A stretch of DNA of 64,000 nt from Myxococcales bacterium (GCA_004193285.1 SECP01000041.1:21991-85990); one strand, 5' to 3'. Positions 1-8,101 are shown, numbered from the stretch's first letter. The notes: a model not told the origin generated them from the letters alone. Numbers and translations: made by a program.

Positions 1-2
1 TG

Positions 3-902
3 GCCGGTTATCTCGGCACCATGCTCGGCACCGCGCTCGGCCGTGATCTACGCGCCGCCACTCGCGACGTGCGAGACCTCGGTACCGAAGCGGTGCTCAG
101 CGGTGGTACGCGCGTGGTGCGCGCGGCGCGGTTTCGCATGGTGGCGCGGCTGGGGCGCGCCATCGAGCAGCTGGCGGCGCGCTTTCGCATCTTCGCGAAG
201 GCGCAAGAACGCTCCATCGACGCTCGCCAAGCCGCCGCGCGCATGCGCGGGTTGTTTTTCGCCAGCGTGAGCCACGACCTCAAGAGCCCGCTCAACGCGA
301 TTTTGGGCTTCACGGAGCTGGTACGCCACACCCAGCTCTCGCCGGGGCAGGCGGAGAGCCTGGAGCTCATCGACCGGCGTGGTCGCGAGCTACTCGCGCT
401 GATCGAGACCATCCTGGATGCGGCGCGCGTGGAGGCCGGTCAGCTGAGCCTGTTGCTCGACGCCGCGGAGGTGCCGGCGCTGCTCGAAGAAGCCGCGATG
501 AAAGGGCGAGATCTCGCCAGCAGCACGGAAACGGCGGTGGTTCCCTCTTGGGACCCGGACCTACCGTTCGTGCGCGTGGACCCGGTGCGCATCCCCCGCG
601 CGCTGGCCACGTTCGTTGCGCACGCGCTGCGCCGAACCACCGGCGGCGAGCTGCATGTCCACGGCAGCGCCGTGCCCGGGGGCGGTGTTCGCATCGACAT
701 CGAGCTCCCCCGGCCGGATCCGGATTTGGAGGCGCTGCTCAAGCCGAACCCGCGCCGCGCCGAGACGCAGCACCGTGGGCTCGCCCTGGGCCTGCGCCTC
801 GCCCGCTCCGTGGTGGAGCTGCACGGCGGGACGGTGGAGATCGGCGAGCGCGGCGGGGTCCCGGCCGTATCCGTCCTTTTGCCGGAGATGCCGGGGCTTT
901 GA
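3..902 (+). CDS. Sensor histidine kinase, 3' part (5' end outside window)
   Basis: C-terminal part of a two-component sensor kinase. The reading frame is open from the first bases, so the true start and the sensory part lie upstream. What remains has a HAMP-like linker helix, a HisKA dimerisation helix with the phospho-accepting His in SHDLKSPLNAILGF, and a HATPase_c domain. The ATP-binding domain looks degenerate: the N box is weak, and a late GLALGLRLARSVVELHGG segment stands for the G2 region. It would phosphorylate a response regulator encoded elsewhere, as none is adjacent. It converges with the next gene, with one base between the stops. The first in-frame ATG (21) is unlikely to be the real start because the HAMP-like region begins there. 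Confidence 0.85.
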   Translation, partial: AGYLGTMLGTALGRDLRAATRDVRDLGTEAVLSGGTRVVRAARFRMVARLGRAIEQLAARFRIFAKAQERSIDARQAAARMRGLFFASVSHDLKSPLNAILGFTELVRHTQLSPGQAESLELIDRRGRELLALIETILDAARVEAGQLSLLLDAAEVPALLEEAAMKGRDLASSTETAVVPSWDPDLPFVRVDPVRIPRALATFVAHALRRTTGGELHVHGSAVPGGGVRIDIELPRPDPDLEALLKPNPRRAETQHRGLALGLRLARSVVELHGGTVEIGERGGVPAVSVLLPEMPGL

Positions 903-903
903 G

Positions 904-1551
904 CTAGCGAAGGCAGACGTGCGCGCCGGGGTCGCAGAGCCCAGTGGCGCAGTCGCCACCGTCGCGACACCCGACGCAACGCCCCGTCAGCGGATCACAA
1001 AATTGGCCGGTGCAATCCCCGTCCACACGGCACTGCACGCACCCACTTCCATCCGCCGCGCAGCGTGGGCCCAATGGAGAGGCGCTGCACTCGTGATCGG
1101 CATCGCATTCGTAGCAGACGCCACGGCCCTCGTCGCAGCCGTGGGCCGTGGGCGGGCAGGCCATCTTCTCGCCGCAGACCCGAAGGCACCGGTTGGCGAG
1201 GTCGTCGCACGTGAAGCCGACCTTACAATCCGTGTCGAGGAGGCAGGCCACGCAGCGGCGCCGCGACGAGTCACAACGCGGAGCTTCGGCGGAAGAGCAG
1301 TCTGCGTCGATGCCACATTCGACGCACTTGCCTTGCGAGCAGTGCAGCACGTCCGGACACTCGCGCCGGGTACCGCAGCCAACGGCGCCCCCAGACCCAC
1401 CGGGGTTCGCCCCGCCCGCGCCGGTGGCACTCGCGCCGCCATCGCCGCCGGACCCTCCGCGACCTCCCTCGGGGGGCGGTACGTCGAAGTCGAACCTGCC
1501 GTTGCAGGCCATGAGACCGAGACCGATGAAGAGCCTTGCCGCCCTCGACAA
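904..1551 (-). CDS. Cys-rich lipoprotein with EGF-like repeats
   Basis: Probable surface lipoprotein of 215 aa. A short signal peptide ends in a lipobox (GLMAC, Cys16), followed by a Gly/Ser-rich linker (about residues 25-55) and then about 150 residues with regularly spaced cysteines in repeats of the type C-x-DG-DC-x-G-x-C-x-GRC. This is the disulfide-rich EGF-like module common in myxobacterial surface proteins. The start is a TTG at 1549-1551, directly after the stop of the FecR-like gene, which suggests translational coupling. It is last in the operon led by the cytochrome lipoprotein and the ECF sigma factor. Function unknown; a surface binding or adhesion role is only inference. Confidence 0.75.
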   Translation of the reverse strand: MSRAARLFIGLGLMACNGRFDFDVPPPEGGRGGSGGDGGASATGAGGANPGGSGGAVGCGTRRECPDVLHCSQGKCVECGIDADCSSAEAPRCDSSRRRCVACLLDTDCKVGFTCDDLANRCLRVCGEKMACPPTAHGCDEGRGVCYECDADHECSASPLGPRCAADGSGCVQCRVDGDCTGQFCDPLTGRCVGCRDGGDCATGLCDPGAHVCLR

Positions 1552-2664
1552 TCAGGGCCCTCCTGCGACGCGACGCGCCTCTCCCGCCGCAAACCCGCGT
1601 GGGTAGCGAGCTAGATACCGCTCGGCTTCGCCCTTGGCGCGTGGATCCCCCTGCGCTGCGAGTAGACGCAGGCGCTCGGCCGTCGCGTTCTCTGCGAGCG
1701 CGCCGTTCGGAAACTGGAGGAGCAGCTCGGAATAGGCGCGCAGCGCGCCGTTCACGTCCCCCCGCCGCCGCGCCGCGACTCCCCGCGCAAACAAGTCGTT
1801 TTGCAGGCTGAGTGCCGAGTCGCGCCCCAAGGGGCGGGCGCCTTCGGGGGCGACTACGCGAGCCGCTGATGAAGGCGCTGCGAGACCGGGAGCGGCCGTG
1901 CCCCCGCGCGCTGGAGGTGTGCTGCTCGAGGCTGGGGCCGCTGACACGCCCTCGGCGTCGCCAGGTGGCGCGCAATCTTTCGGCCATCGCTCACCCGCTA
2001 CGACGCGCTCGCCCTTGGCGCCGAAGCGCACCTCGACGACGCCCTCGGTTACCTCGAGGCGCGTGCGAGAGCCGCTCCCACAATGCTCGCTACCGGTCAC
2101 GACACGCAGGCGGAAGCGAGTGCCTCGGACCTCCACCTCGGCGTCCGGCGTCTCCACGATGAACCGCTGGCCATCCTTGAGCTTCGCGACGTGCGCGGAC
2201 AGCTCTCCTCGCTCGAGGGAGAACCGCTCGTCCCGACCTTGACTGTCCACCCGAAATGAAGTGCTGCCTGCCAACACCATCGCGGTGCCGGTGGACAGAC
2301 GCAGCGTGGCGCCGCCGTCCACCGGCGTCTCGAGCCTCTGGCCTGGCAGCAGCTCGAGGCCGCCGGACAGCGGCTCAGCTGAGCCACTCGATGTTACCGG
2401 CCCGTTACCCGCCGCGGCGACGCTGATGGAGATCTGGGTAGCATCACGCGCTTTCCAAGAAACGAACAGCATCGTCACGGCCGCGGCTGTGAGCGCGGCC
2501 GCGACGCCAGCGCCAAGCCTCAGCCGGAGGCGGCGGGAGCGCGCCTGGATCGCTCGGCGAATCGTAGCCAGGCTCCGCTGCCTATCGGGAGCGGCGGAGC
2601 GCGCGCTCGGGAGGTACTTGCTCAGCAAGCGCGCGGCGGTCACGGCGTAGCGCGGAGCGTTCAT
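1552..2664 (-). CDS. FecR-domain protein with C-terminal TPR-like region (probable anti-sigma partner)
   Basis: 370 aa. One membrane segment lies near residues 50-70, followed by a periplasmic FecR-type domain (about 105-205; LLPGQRLETPVDGGATLRL, VEVRGTRFRLRV), a Pro/Ala/Ser linker, and a short TPR-like helical region (about 290-365; RGDVNGALRAYSELLLQFP). FecR-like proteins anchor or regulate ECF sigma factors. The start ATG overlaps the sigma-factor stop as ATGA (2661-2664), so the two are almost certainly co-translated and functional partners. An upstream in-frame extension exists but lies inside the sigma gene, so it is not used. The N-terminal cytoplasmic part is short and shows no clear zinc-finger anti-sigma motif. 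Confidence 0.8.
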   Translation of the reverse strand: MNAPRYAVTAARLLSKYLPSARSAAPDRQRSLATIRRAIQARSRRLRLRLGAGVAAALTAAAVTMLFVSWKARDATQISISVAAAGNGPVTSSGSAEPLSGGLELLPGQRLETPVDGGATLRLSTGTAMVLAGSTSFRVDSQGRDERFSLERGELSAHVAKLKDGQRFIVETPDAEVEVRGTRFRLRVVTGSEHCGSGSRTRLEVTEGVVEVRFGAKGERVVAGERWPKDCAPPGDAEGVSAAPASSSTPPARGGTAAPGLAAPSSAARVVAPEGARPLGRDSALSLQNDLFARGVAARRRGDVNGALRAYSELLLQFPNGALAENATAERLRLLAAQGDPRAKGEAERYLARYPRGFAAGEARRVAGGP

Positions 2665-3317
2665 TCGTCCTCCGATTGCTGGAGGAGCCGCTTCAACGTA
2701 GGGTCGCGCTCGATACGTTGGTGCAGCTCGCGGCGCCCGCGTACCAAACGGCTCTGCGCCGCGCTGACGGTCACGCTCGTGATCTGCGCCACCTCTTTCA
2801 AATCGTAGCCGTAGACGTCGTGCAGCAGGTAGGTCCAGGCTCGACCGCGGTCCATCTTGTCGAGCGTGCTGCGAATTCGATCGATGGCTTGGCGGGCGAC
2901 CACGACCCCCGCATGGCTGCGAGCGACGCCCGCCGATTCGTCCAGCTCGTCCGGCGCGAACATTCGCCGGTCCGCGCGGCGGCGACGAATCACGCGGAAT
3001 GCGGCGCGGGCGGAGACGACGGAGATCCACGCGTCTAACGGGCACTCGCCCTTGAACCGGTCGATGGTGTCCACCAGCGCGAACAGCGCTTTTTGGGCGA
3101 CGTCCTCGTAATCGGGATCTTGGGCGCCCAGCAGCCGCCGGAGCGTGCGATCCACGATGGGGCGGACTCGCTCGTAAAAAGCGTTCGAGATCGCGGCGTC
3201 TCGGTCCTTGAGCCCGGCGATGAGCTCTTCGTCGTCCGGCCCCGGGTCGGGACGCAAGCTCTCCGGAGCCGGCAGCGGCGGCACCAGCATGAGCGGAGGA
3301 CGAAGCGCGGGCGACAT
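2661..3317 (-). CDS. ECF-type RNA polymerase sigma factor
   Basis: 218 aa from the ATG at 3315-3317. It has a sigma-70 region 2 (about residues 40-110; DPDYEDVAQKALFALVDTIDRF, then ISVVSARAAFRVIRRRR) and a region 4 HTH near the C-terminus (YGYDLKEVAQITSVTVSAAQSRLVRGRREL). It directs RNA polymerase to a small regulon. It is followed with a 4-nt overlap by a FecR-like protein and preceded by an outer-membrane-like protein, so a cell-surface signalling circuit is likely. A longer N-terminal form could start at 3398, but it would overlap the upstream gene and is poorly conserved in character. Confidence 0.88.
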   Translation of the reverse strand: MSPALRPPLMLVPPLPAPESLRPDPGPDDEELIAGLKDRDAAISNAFYERVRPIVDRTLRRLLGAQDPDYEDVAQKALFALVDTIDRFKGECPLDAWISVVSARAAFRVIRRRRADRRMFAPDELDESAGVARSHAGVVVARQAIDRIRSTLDKMDRGRAWTYLLHDVYGYDLKEVAQITSVTVSAAQSRLVRGRRELHQRIERDPTLKRLLQQSEDE

Positions 3318-3369
3318 GGGCGGACGTTGAAAGGGGTGCCGTGAGCCGCGAGAGATCAGGCAGGCAACG

Positions 3370-4335
3370 TCAAAATCCCGCTCGAAAGCCCAGCTCACCC
3401 ACTGCCCGCAGCGGGGCGACTACCGCCACGCGGTTTCCGTGGGTGTACACGTCGGTCCTACCGAACATGATCTCGGCCCCGGCCGCCGCAAAGATACCGG
3501 TACCTTGGCTCAAACGTACCCCCGCTTCGAGGAGGGCATCGCACCCGGGCAGCCAGCGACTGCGAGCGTCCGGCTGGACGTCATCCTCGGAGAAGTGCGA
3601 GGCCTCCAAAAAGCCCGCGAAGGCGTCGACGCGCGCGCCGAGCACCCACGCGCTCGACGCTTCGTCCAGTGCAGACAACGCGAGCCCGGCCCCCAGCTGC
3701 GCTGCGCGCGTCGTCGCTTGCGCCTCCGGGATGGTGCCGGTGCGACCGGCGACGAATAGCCGCGCCCATAGCGGCCCAGCGTGCTGCCACCGGAACCCGG
3801 CCGTGGCTCCCAACCCTGAAGCGGTTCCGCCGATGCCGACGGCCGCGGCCCCCGCGAGCTCGATGGCGCGCCCGTGGAATGATGGCAGCTTCTCTGGGCT
3901 CGGCTCGCCCCTGGAAGGGGCGGTAACCGATGGCGAGCTCGATGGGGACGGCTGCGTGACAGGCTCGACGAGCTCCACGAACATGCTCGCCGCGGCGAAA
4001 CCGAGCAGGCGCCCGCGCTCGGACGCGTCCCGCTCGCTGCCGCCTCGCGGCGCACCGAACGAGATGTCGCGGTCTACCCAGCGACGCTCGCGCGCCATGT
4101 AGCAATGAAGACGAGCGCGGCTCCCGTCCGCGGACCAGCTGAGCTCGACCACGCCATCGAAAGCGGTTGCGCGCTCCGCGCTCTCCGTGTCCGGGGGATC
4201 GCTCCCGACTGCGATCAACTCGACTCGCCCGTCCTCCCCGAGAACCGCACGCGCGGCGCTCTCGACCGAAGCGGCGACCGAGTCGTCCGCGCTCCCCGCG
4301 ATGACCAGCACGACGATGGAGGCCGCTAATGACAC
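3370..4335 (-). CDS. Hypothetical exported protein, outer-membrane barrel-like
   Basis: 321 aa from a GTG at 4333-4335, chosen because it begins a hydrophobic signal-like segment (SLAASIVVLVIAG) and starts 7 nt after the cytochrome gene's stop. The N-terminal half (about 20-130) is a small alpha/beta-like region. A Ser/Pro linker (about 140-165) follows, then a Gly/Ala-rich C-terminal half with alternating hydrophobic residues ending in Phe (ELGFRAGF), a pattern seen in outer-membrane beta-barrels. No family was recognised. Its position between a cytochrome lipoprotein and the sigma/FecR pair suggests a surface component of that operon. The barrel assignment is an inference from residue pattern only. 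Confidence 0.55.
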   Translation of the reverse strand: MSLAASIVVLVIAGSADDSVAASVESAARAVLGEDGRVELIAVGSDPPDTESAERATAFDGVVELSWSADGSRARLHCYMARERRWVDRDISFGAPRGGSERDASERGRLLGFAAASMFVELVEPVTQPSPSSSPSVTAPSRGEPSPEKLPSFHGRAIELAGAAAVGIGGTASGLGATAGFRWQHAGPLWARLFVAGRTGTIPEAQATTRAAQLGAGLALSALDEASSAWVLGARVDAFAGFLEASHFSEDDVQPDARSRWLPGCDALLEAGVRLSQGTGIFAAAGAEIMFGRTDVYTHGNRVAVVAPLRAVGELGFRAGF

Positions 4336-4342
4336 CTGCAGC

Positions 4343-4720
4343 TCATTCGGGGGCGCCGCAAGCGAGCCACTCGCCAAGCTTCCGTCGTTCGGACTCCGGA
4401 ACCGACATCCCCTCCGGCATGTACGTATTGACGGCGTTCGGTCCCGCCGCGGCGGCGCGATCGACCTCGTCACGATGAGCTACGATCTGCGCCAAGGTAC
4501 TGAGCTTGGGGGACTCGGGCCCGCCATCCGCGTGACACGCCAGGCAGTAGCTCTGCATGAAGGAGCTGCCGAAATTTTCGTAGGTCAAAGTCGAGCCACT
4601 CGGGCAGGTGCTGCCGGTGGAGTCCCCAAGGTCACTACCACACGCGCCGACGAAGGCTGCTCCGCAAATGGCCAACGCAAGGAGGAGGAGCGACGGGCGT
4701 GATTCAGGTTCAAATTGCAT
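4343..4720 (-). CDS. Monohaem c-type cytochrome lipoprotein
   Basis: 125 aa. The signal peptide ends in a lipobox (AFVGAC, Cys at about 27). There is one covalent haem motif, CLACH (about residues 59-63), and a downstream Met in YMPEGMS that could be the sixth ligand. It is smaller than most class I cytochromes c and resembles the short 'planctomycete-type' or cytochrome-lipoprotein domains of myxobacteria. It is the first gene of the minus-strand operon and is divergent from another cytochrome lipoprotein (4886-5707), with 165 bp between them that must hold both promoters. Role: periplasmic or outer-membrane electron transfer, partner unknown. Confidence 0.72.
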   Translation of the reverse strand: MQFEPESRPSLLLLALAICGAAFVGACGSDLGDSTGSTCPSGSTLTYENFGSSFMQSYCLACHADGGPESPKLSTLAQIVAHRDEVDRAAAAGPNAVNTYMPEGMSVPESERRKLGEWLACGAPE

Positions 4721-4885
4721 GAGTCAGAAGTTCCTTTGCTTGGAGTGCACCGAGGTCAGAAAAATCAGTCCGCGAACGACCACGTAGCGGCGCTCGCGAT
4801 TGAATTTTGCCGGGTGCAGCGAATGTCGAGCAATGCGCGCTTGGCTGCATGCTCGAGGCGAGGTGGTGGCACCCGTAGTGGCGAC

Positions 4886-5707
4886 ATGAATCTCAACTTC
4901 AAGCTTGCCCCCGCCCTCGTCATTGCGCTCGTCGCCGCTTGCTCGGGGGGTGAAGAGAGCTCGCTCCCGCCCGCTCCGAGCGCTGGAACCGCTGCCGGGG
5001 CGGCCGCAAATGGCGGCTCTGCGAGTGGCGGCTCGGGCGCCGTCAGCGCCGGAGGAGCGACGGCCGGTGCGGCGGGGGCTAGTAGCGCGGCGGGTAGCGC
5101 AAGCAGCGGCGGAACGGGCGGCAGCGGCGGAACGGGCGGAACGGGCGGCAGCGGTGGAGCGCCGGCTGCGGGCAGCGCCGGCGCCTCAGCGGGCGCTGGA
5201 GGCGCGAGCGCAGGGAGCTCGGGCGCTCTCCCGATGGACGGCGCCGCGCTCTTCGCTGCCAATTGCGCAGCATGCCACGGTAACCAGGGCGTCGGCGGGC
5301 CCCTCGGGCCGGAGCTCCAGCACCCTGTGCGCGACTACTCGGCTTGGGTGACGCGGCACGGCCGAGCCATGACCACTTTCCCGGCGCCCATGCTGCCGGT
5401 CGCGGCCGACAAGCTCTCGGACTCCAACCTCGAGGCGATCTGGGACTACTTGGACCAGCCTCCGCAACCGACGAGCGGGCAAGCACTTTTTCTGGACTAC
5501 TGCGCCAACTGCCACGGCGCGGACGGCAAAGGCGGCCCCACTGGCCGCAACATCTTGAACGAGCTGAACGGCCTGAAGACTCTGGTTCGGCAAGGCGCCC
5601 ACGGTGGTGAATTCGAGATGAGGCGTGAATACATGCCCGCGTTCTCCGCGACGCGCATCACGGACACTGAGCTGAACCTCATCTACACCTACGTGGAGAG
5701 CCTGTGA
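4886..5707 (+). CDS. Dihaem c-type cytochrome lipoprotein
   Basis: 273 aa from the ATG at 4886. A lipobox (LVAAC) is followed by a very long low-complexity Gly/Ser/Ala linker (about 20-115) and two cytochrome c modules with CAACH and CANCH motifs. Conserved Mets after each (MTTFPAPMLP; YMPAFS) are candidate axial ligands. The linker presumably lets the haem domains reach away from the outer membrane. It is divergent from the monohaem cytochrome gene. An upstream in-frame extension to 4715 overlaps the divergent gene and lacks a signal sequence, so it was rejected. It likely transfers electrons in the periplasm or at the cell surface; the donor is unknown. Confidence 0.8.
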   Translation: MNLNFKLAPALVIALVAACSGGEESSLPPAPSAGTAAGAAANGGSASGGSGAVSAGGATAGAAGASSAAGSASSGGTGGSGGTGGTGGSGGAPAAGSAGASAGAGGASAGSSGALPMDGAALFAANCAACHGNQGVGGPLGPELQHPVRDYSAWVTRHGRAMTTFPAPMLPVAADKLSDSNLEAIWDYLDQPPQPTSGQALFLDYCANCHGADGKGGPTGRNILNELNGLKTLVRQGAHGGEFEMRREYMPAFSATRITDTELNLIYTYVESL

Positions 5708-5753
5708 GCATTGGCGAAGCGCGGCTCATTGCTGCCCCGCCGCCCTGGTCTCC

Positions 5754-5775
5754 AGGTTTCGTGAGTTAGAAACCT
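5754..5775 (+). promoter_or_regulatory. Inverted repeat between cytochrome and activator genes
   Basis: A perfect 7-bp inverted repeat (AGGTTTC at 5754-5760 and GAAACCT at 5769-5775) with an 8-nt spacer lies 47 bp after the cytochrome stop. No T-run follows, so it fits a protein-binding site better than an intrinsic terminator. It could regulate the activator gene that starts at 5811. Confidence 0.3.
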
Positions 5776-5784
5776 CGCCGTTAC

Positions 5785-5810
5785 GGAGGCTCGCCCAGGC
5801 TCTTGGGCGC
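5785..5810 (+). promoter_or_regulatory. Shine-Dalgarno followed by hairpin before activator start
   Basis: A GGAGG at 5785-5789 lies 21 nt from the ATG, too far for a normal ribosome site. Between them a perfect 6-bp hairpin (CGCCCA at 5792-5797, TGGGCG at 5804-5809) would, when folded, bring the site to about 3 nt from the ATG. Its effect on translation is inference. Confidence 0.3.
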
Positions 5811-7367
5811 ATGCAGCTGGACGCGCTTCAGTCACTCGCGCTGTCCGTGGCGCAAGCGCGCTCGCCGGACTCCGTGCTGATGCAGATGGTGCAGGGGCTC
5901 GGGATGTGGGAGGGAGTCGCCCTCGCTCGGGTTTGGCTGCTCCGGGACACCGAGCACGAGCCGCCTTACCTGGAGCTAAAGGCGAGCATCGGCGCTTCGA
6001 AGGTGGACCCGACGCGGCGCTGGAACCGCACCGACGGAGCTCATCAGAAGATTCTGCTCTCCTACGGTAAGGTCGGCTACATCGCGTCCAACAACCGGCC
6101 CCTGCTGCTGCAGCGTGGCCCGCGCGATTGGCTGGTGCAGCCGGACTGGGCGGACGCGGAGGGCATCCAAAGCTTTGCCGGGCAGCCCTTGTGCTTCAAG
6201 GGTCAAGTGCTCGGGGTCGTGGCGTTCTTCAGTCGCAGGAGGCTGGAGAAGTCCGATCTGGACTGGCTGCGCGTCTTCGCCGATCACGCGGCGGTCGCCA
6301 TCGCCAACGCGCGGGCTTTCGAAGAGATCGCGCGGCTCAAGGAGAGCGCGGAGCGGGAGCGCGACTACCTGCGCGAGGCAGTGCGGAGCGCGCTACAGCA
6401 CGGGGACGTCATCGCCGAGAGCCCGGAGATGAAGCGAGTTTTGTCGCAGGTTCAGGCGGTTTCCCGCACGGACTCCTCGGTCTTGATCCTCGGCGAGAGC
6501 GGCGTGGGCAAAGAGCTCATCGCGGCGGCGGTGCACGACAGCAGCGCCCGGCGCGACGGCCCGCTCGTGAAGGTGAACTGCGCGAGCGTACCGCGTGAGC
6601 TGTTCGAGAGCGAGTTCTTCGGCCACGTGCGCGGCGCCTTCAGCGGCGCCGCACGGGACCGGCAAGGTCGCTTCTTGCTCGCCGACCGCGGCTCGCTCTT
6701 TTTGGACGAGGTCGGTGAGATACCGCTCGAGCTGCAAGGCAAGCTGCTACGCGTCCTGCAGGAGCGCACCTTCGAGGCAGTGGGGGACGACCGCACCCGC
6801 GAGGTGAACGTGCGGGTGATCGCCGCCACCAATCGTCCCCTCGATGCAGAGGTGGACAAGGGCCTGTTTCGACGCGACCTGTTCTATCGCCTGAACGTCC
6901 TGCCGATCGAGGTGCCGCCGCTGCGCCAGCGCCGGGCCGACATCCTGCCCATGGCGCGCCGCTTCCTGCGGACGACGGCCCATCGGCTGCACCTCCCCCA
7001 GCGGGAGCTCTCGGCCGACGACGAGCGCGCGCTTCTGGCCTACGATTTCCCGGGCAATGTGCGCGAGCTGCAGAACATCATCGAGCGGGCGGTGGTGCTG
7101 AGCACTCGCGCGGAGCGGGGACTAGGCCTCGAGCTGGGGGGCGCGACCGCGGTCGAGCCACCACCCGCGCCTCGCGACGAGCCGAGCAGCGGCGAAGTAC
7201 TGGGGGAAGGCGCCTTTCGAGAGCTGGAGCGGCGCAACGTGCTGAACGCGCTCCAGCGCTGCGGTTACCGCATCGCGGGGCAGCGCGGCGCGGCCAAGCT
7301 GCTCGGGCTCAGCCCCAGCACGCTCACGTATCGCATGAAGCAGCTCGGCCTCGAGCGGCCACGCTGA
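5811..7367 (+). CDS. Sigma-54-dependent transcriptional activator with GAF sensor domain
   Basis: 518 aa enhancer-binding protein. An N-terminal GAF domain (about 20-170) senses a small molecule or redox signal. The AAA+ domain (about 200-430) has Walker A GESGVGKE (228-235), the sigma-54 contact loop as GAFSGA (275-280; the usual Thr is Ser), and Walker B LFLDEV (296-301). A Fis-type HTH closes the protein (about 475-515). It has no receiver domain, so it is not a response regulator. The layout resembles FhlA/NorR. It sits directly upstream of, and on the same strand as, the Nit1C cluster, whose leader has a -24/-12 promoter candidate, so it probably activates that cluster. It carries its own unusual leader hairpin. 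Confidence 0.9.
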   Translation: MQLDALQSLALSVAQARSPDSVLMQMVQGLGMWEGVALARVWLLRDTEHEPPYLELKASIGASKVDPTRRWNRTDGAHQKILLSYGKVGYIASNNRPLLLQRGPRDWLVQPDWADAEGIQSFAGQPLCFKGQVLGVVAFFSRRRLEKSDLDWLRVFADHAAVAIANARAFEEIARLKESAERERDYLREAVRSALQHGDVIAESPEMKRVLSQVQAVSRTDSSVLILGESGVGKELIAAAVHDSSARRDGPLVKVNCASVPRELFESEFFGHVRGAFSGAARDRQGRFLLADRGSLFLDEVGEIPLELQGKLLRVLQERTFEAVGDDRTREVNVRVIAATNRPLDAEVDKGLFRRDLFYRLNVLPIEVPPLRQRRADILPMARRFLRTTAHRLHLPQRELSADDERALLAYDFPGNVRELQNIIERAVVLSTRAERGLGLELGGATAVEPPPAPRDEPSSGEVLGEGAFRELERRNVLNALQRCGYRIAGQRGAAKLLGLSPSTLTYRMKQLGLERPR

Positions 7368-7424
7368 CGAAGCAGTAACGCTTCGGAAACTCGCGAGGGC
7401 TGGGGCTGCGCGAGATTGGCGAGC

Positions 7425-7439
7425 AGTCTCACCAAGACT
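7425..7439 (+). promoter_or_regulatory. Inverted repeat, candidate upstream activator site
   Basis: AGTCT (7425-7429) and AGACT (7435-7439) form a dyad with a 5-nt spacer, extendable with one bulge to GCAGTCT and AGACTTGC. It lies about 95 bp upstream of the sigma-54 promoter candidate, a normal distance for an enhancer. Short dyads occur by chance, so confidence is low. Confidence 0.25.
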
Positions 7440-7529
7440 TGCGACTCACGAATTGCTGCGTGTTTCTCGCCCGTGAACGAAGCCGCGCTTCTTGCCTGAT
7501 TTGCGGGGACCTCCCGAGGCCGCGCCCGC

Positions 7530-7545
7530 TGGCATGCGGCTCGCA
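7530..7545 (+). promoter_or_regulatory. Candidate sigma-54 (-24/-12) promoter of the Nit1C cluster
   Basis: TGGCATGCGGCTCGCA matches the sigma-54 consensus TGGCACG-N4-TTGCA at all but two positions, with the invariant GG (7531-7532) and GC (7543-7544) exactly 10 nt apart. It lies 71 bp upstream of the first cluster gene and is preceded by a gene for a sigma-54 activator. Assignment by eye. Confidence 0.55.
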
Positions 7546-7616
7546 ATGCCTCCTTGCACGCAGGCACGGCCGGTTGGGGCCGCCTGCGCAACCACCCTTC
7601 GGAGAGAACAAAAGCA

Positions 7617-8099
7617 ATGCCCAAAGTCGAAGCTCCCATGAACAAGTCCGGCGATTTCCTGGTGGACTACGAAGAGAAGGTCTTCGAGGACGTCAAGGCG
7701 GGGCCAGGGGAGAAGGCGCTGGTTACCTTCCATACCGTAGCCTTCGAAGGCTCCATCGGTTTGGTGAACCTGCTGCAGGCGGTGCGGCTCCAGCGCAAAG
7801 GATTCGAGACCTCCGTGCTCCTTTATGGCCCTGGCGTCACGCTCGGGGTGCAGCGCGGCTTTCCCAAGCTCGGTGACGAGGCGTTCCCCGGCCACCTCAA
7901 CTTCAACGGGCAGATCAAGAAGTTCATGGCCGAGGGCGGCAAGGTTTACGCCTGCCGGTTCGCGCTGCAGGCCCTCTATGGCCACGGGGAAAAGGCGCTG
8001 ATCGAAGGCATCACGCCGATCAACCCGCTCGACGTGCTGGACCTGATTCTGCTGCATCGCAAAGACAACGCGTTCATCTTGGACACCTGGACGGTGTAG
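7617..8099 (+). CDS. MSMEG_0572/Sll0783-family nitrogen-starvation response protein (Nit1C)
   Basis: 160 aa. It is recognised by its overall sequence (VDYEEKVFEDVKAG, VTFHTVAFEGSIGLVNLLQA, ITPINPLDVLDLILLHRKDNAFILDTWTV) and by standing at the head of the cluster. Members are small cytosolic proteins of unknown biochemistry, with a DsrE-like flavour in the QAVRLQRKGFETSVLLYGPGV segment. In Synechocystis, Sll0783 is induced by nitrogen starvation and its loss impairs polyhydroxybutyrate accumulation. The start ATG is preceded by GGAGAG at 7601-7606. The gene ends 2 nt before the nitrilase ATG, as expected for one operon. Confidence 0.85.
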   Translation: MPKVEAPMNKSGDFLVDYEEKVFEDVKAGPGEKALVTFHTVAFEGSIGLVNLLQAVRLQRKGFETSVLLYGPGVTLGVQRGFPKLGDEAFPGHLNFNGQIKKFMAEGGKVYACRFALQALYGHGEKALIEGITPINPLDVLDLILLHRKDNAFILDTWTV

Positions 8100-8101
8100 A
8101 G

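Noticed and set aside
2665..3045. N-terminal extension of the FecR-like protein
   Set aside because: It lies wholly inside the sigma-factor gene, and the ATGA overlap gives a natural start at 2664.
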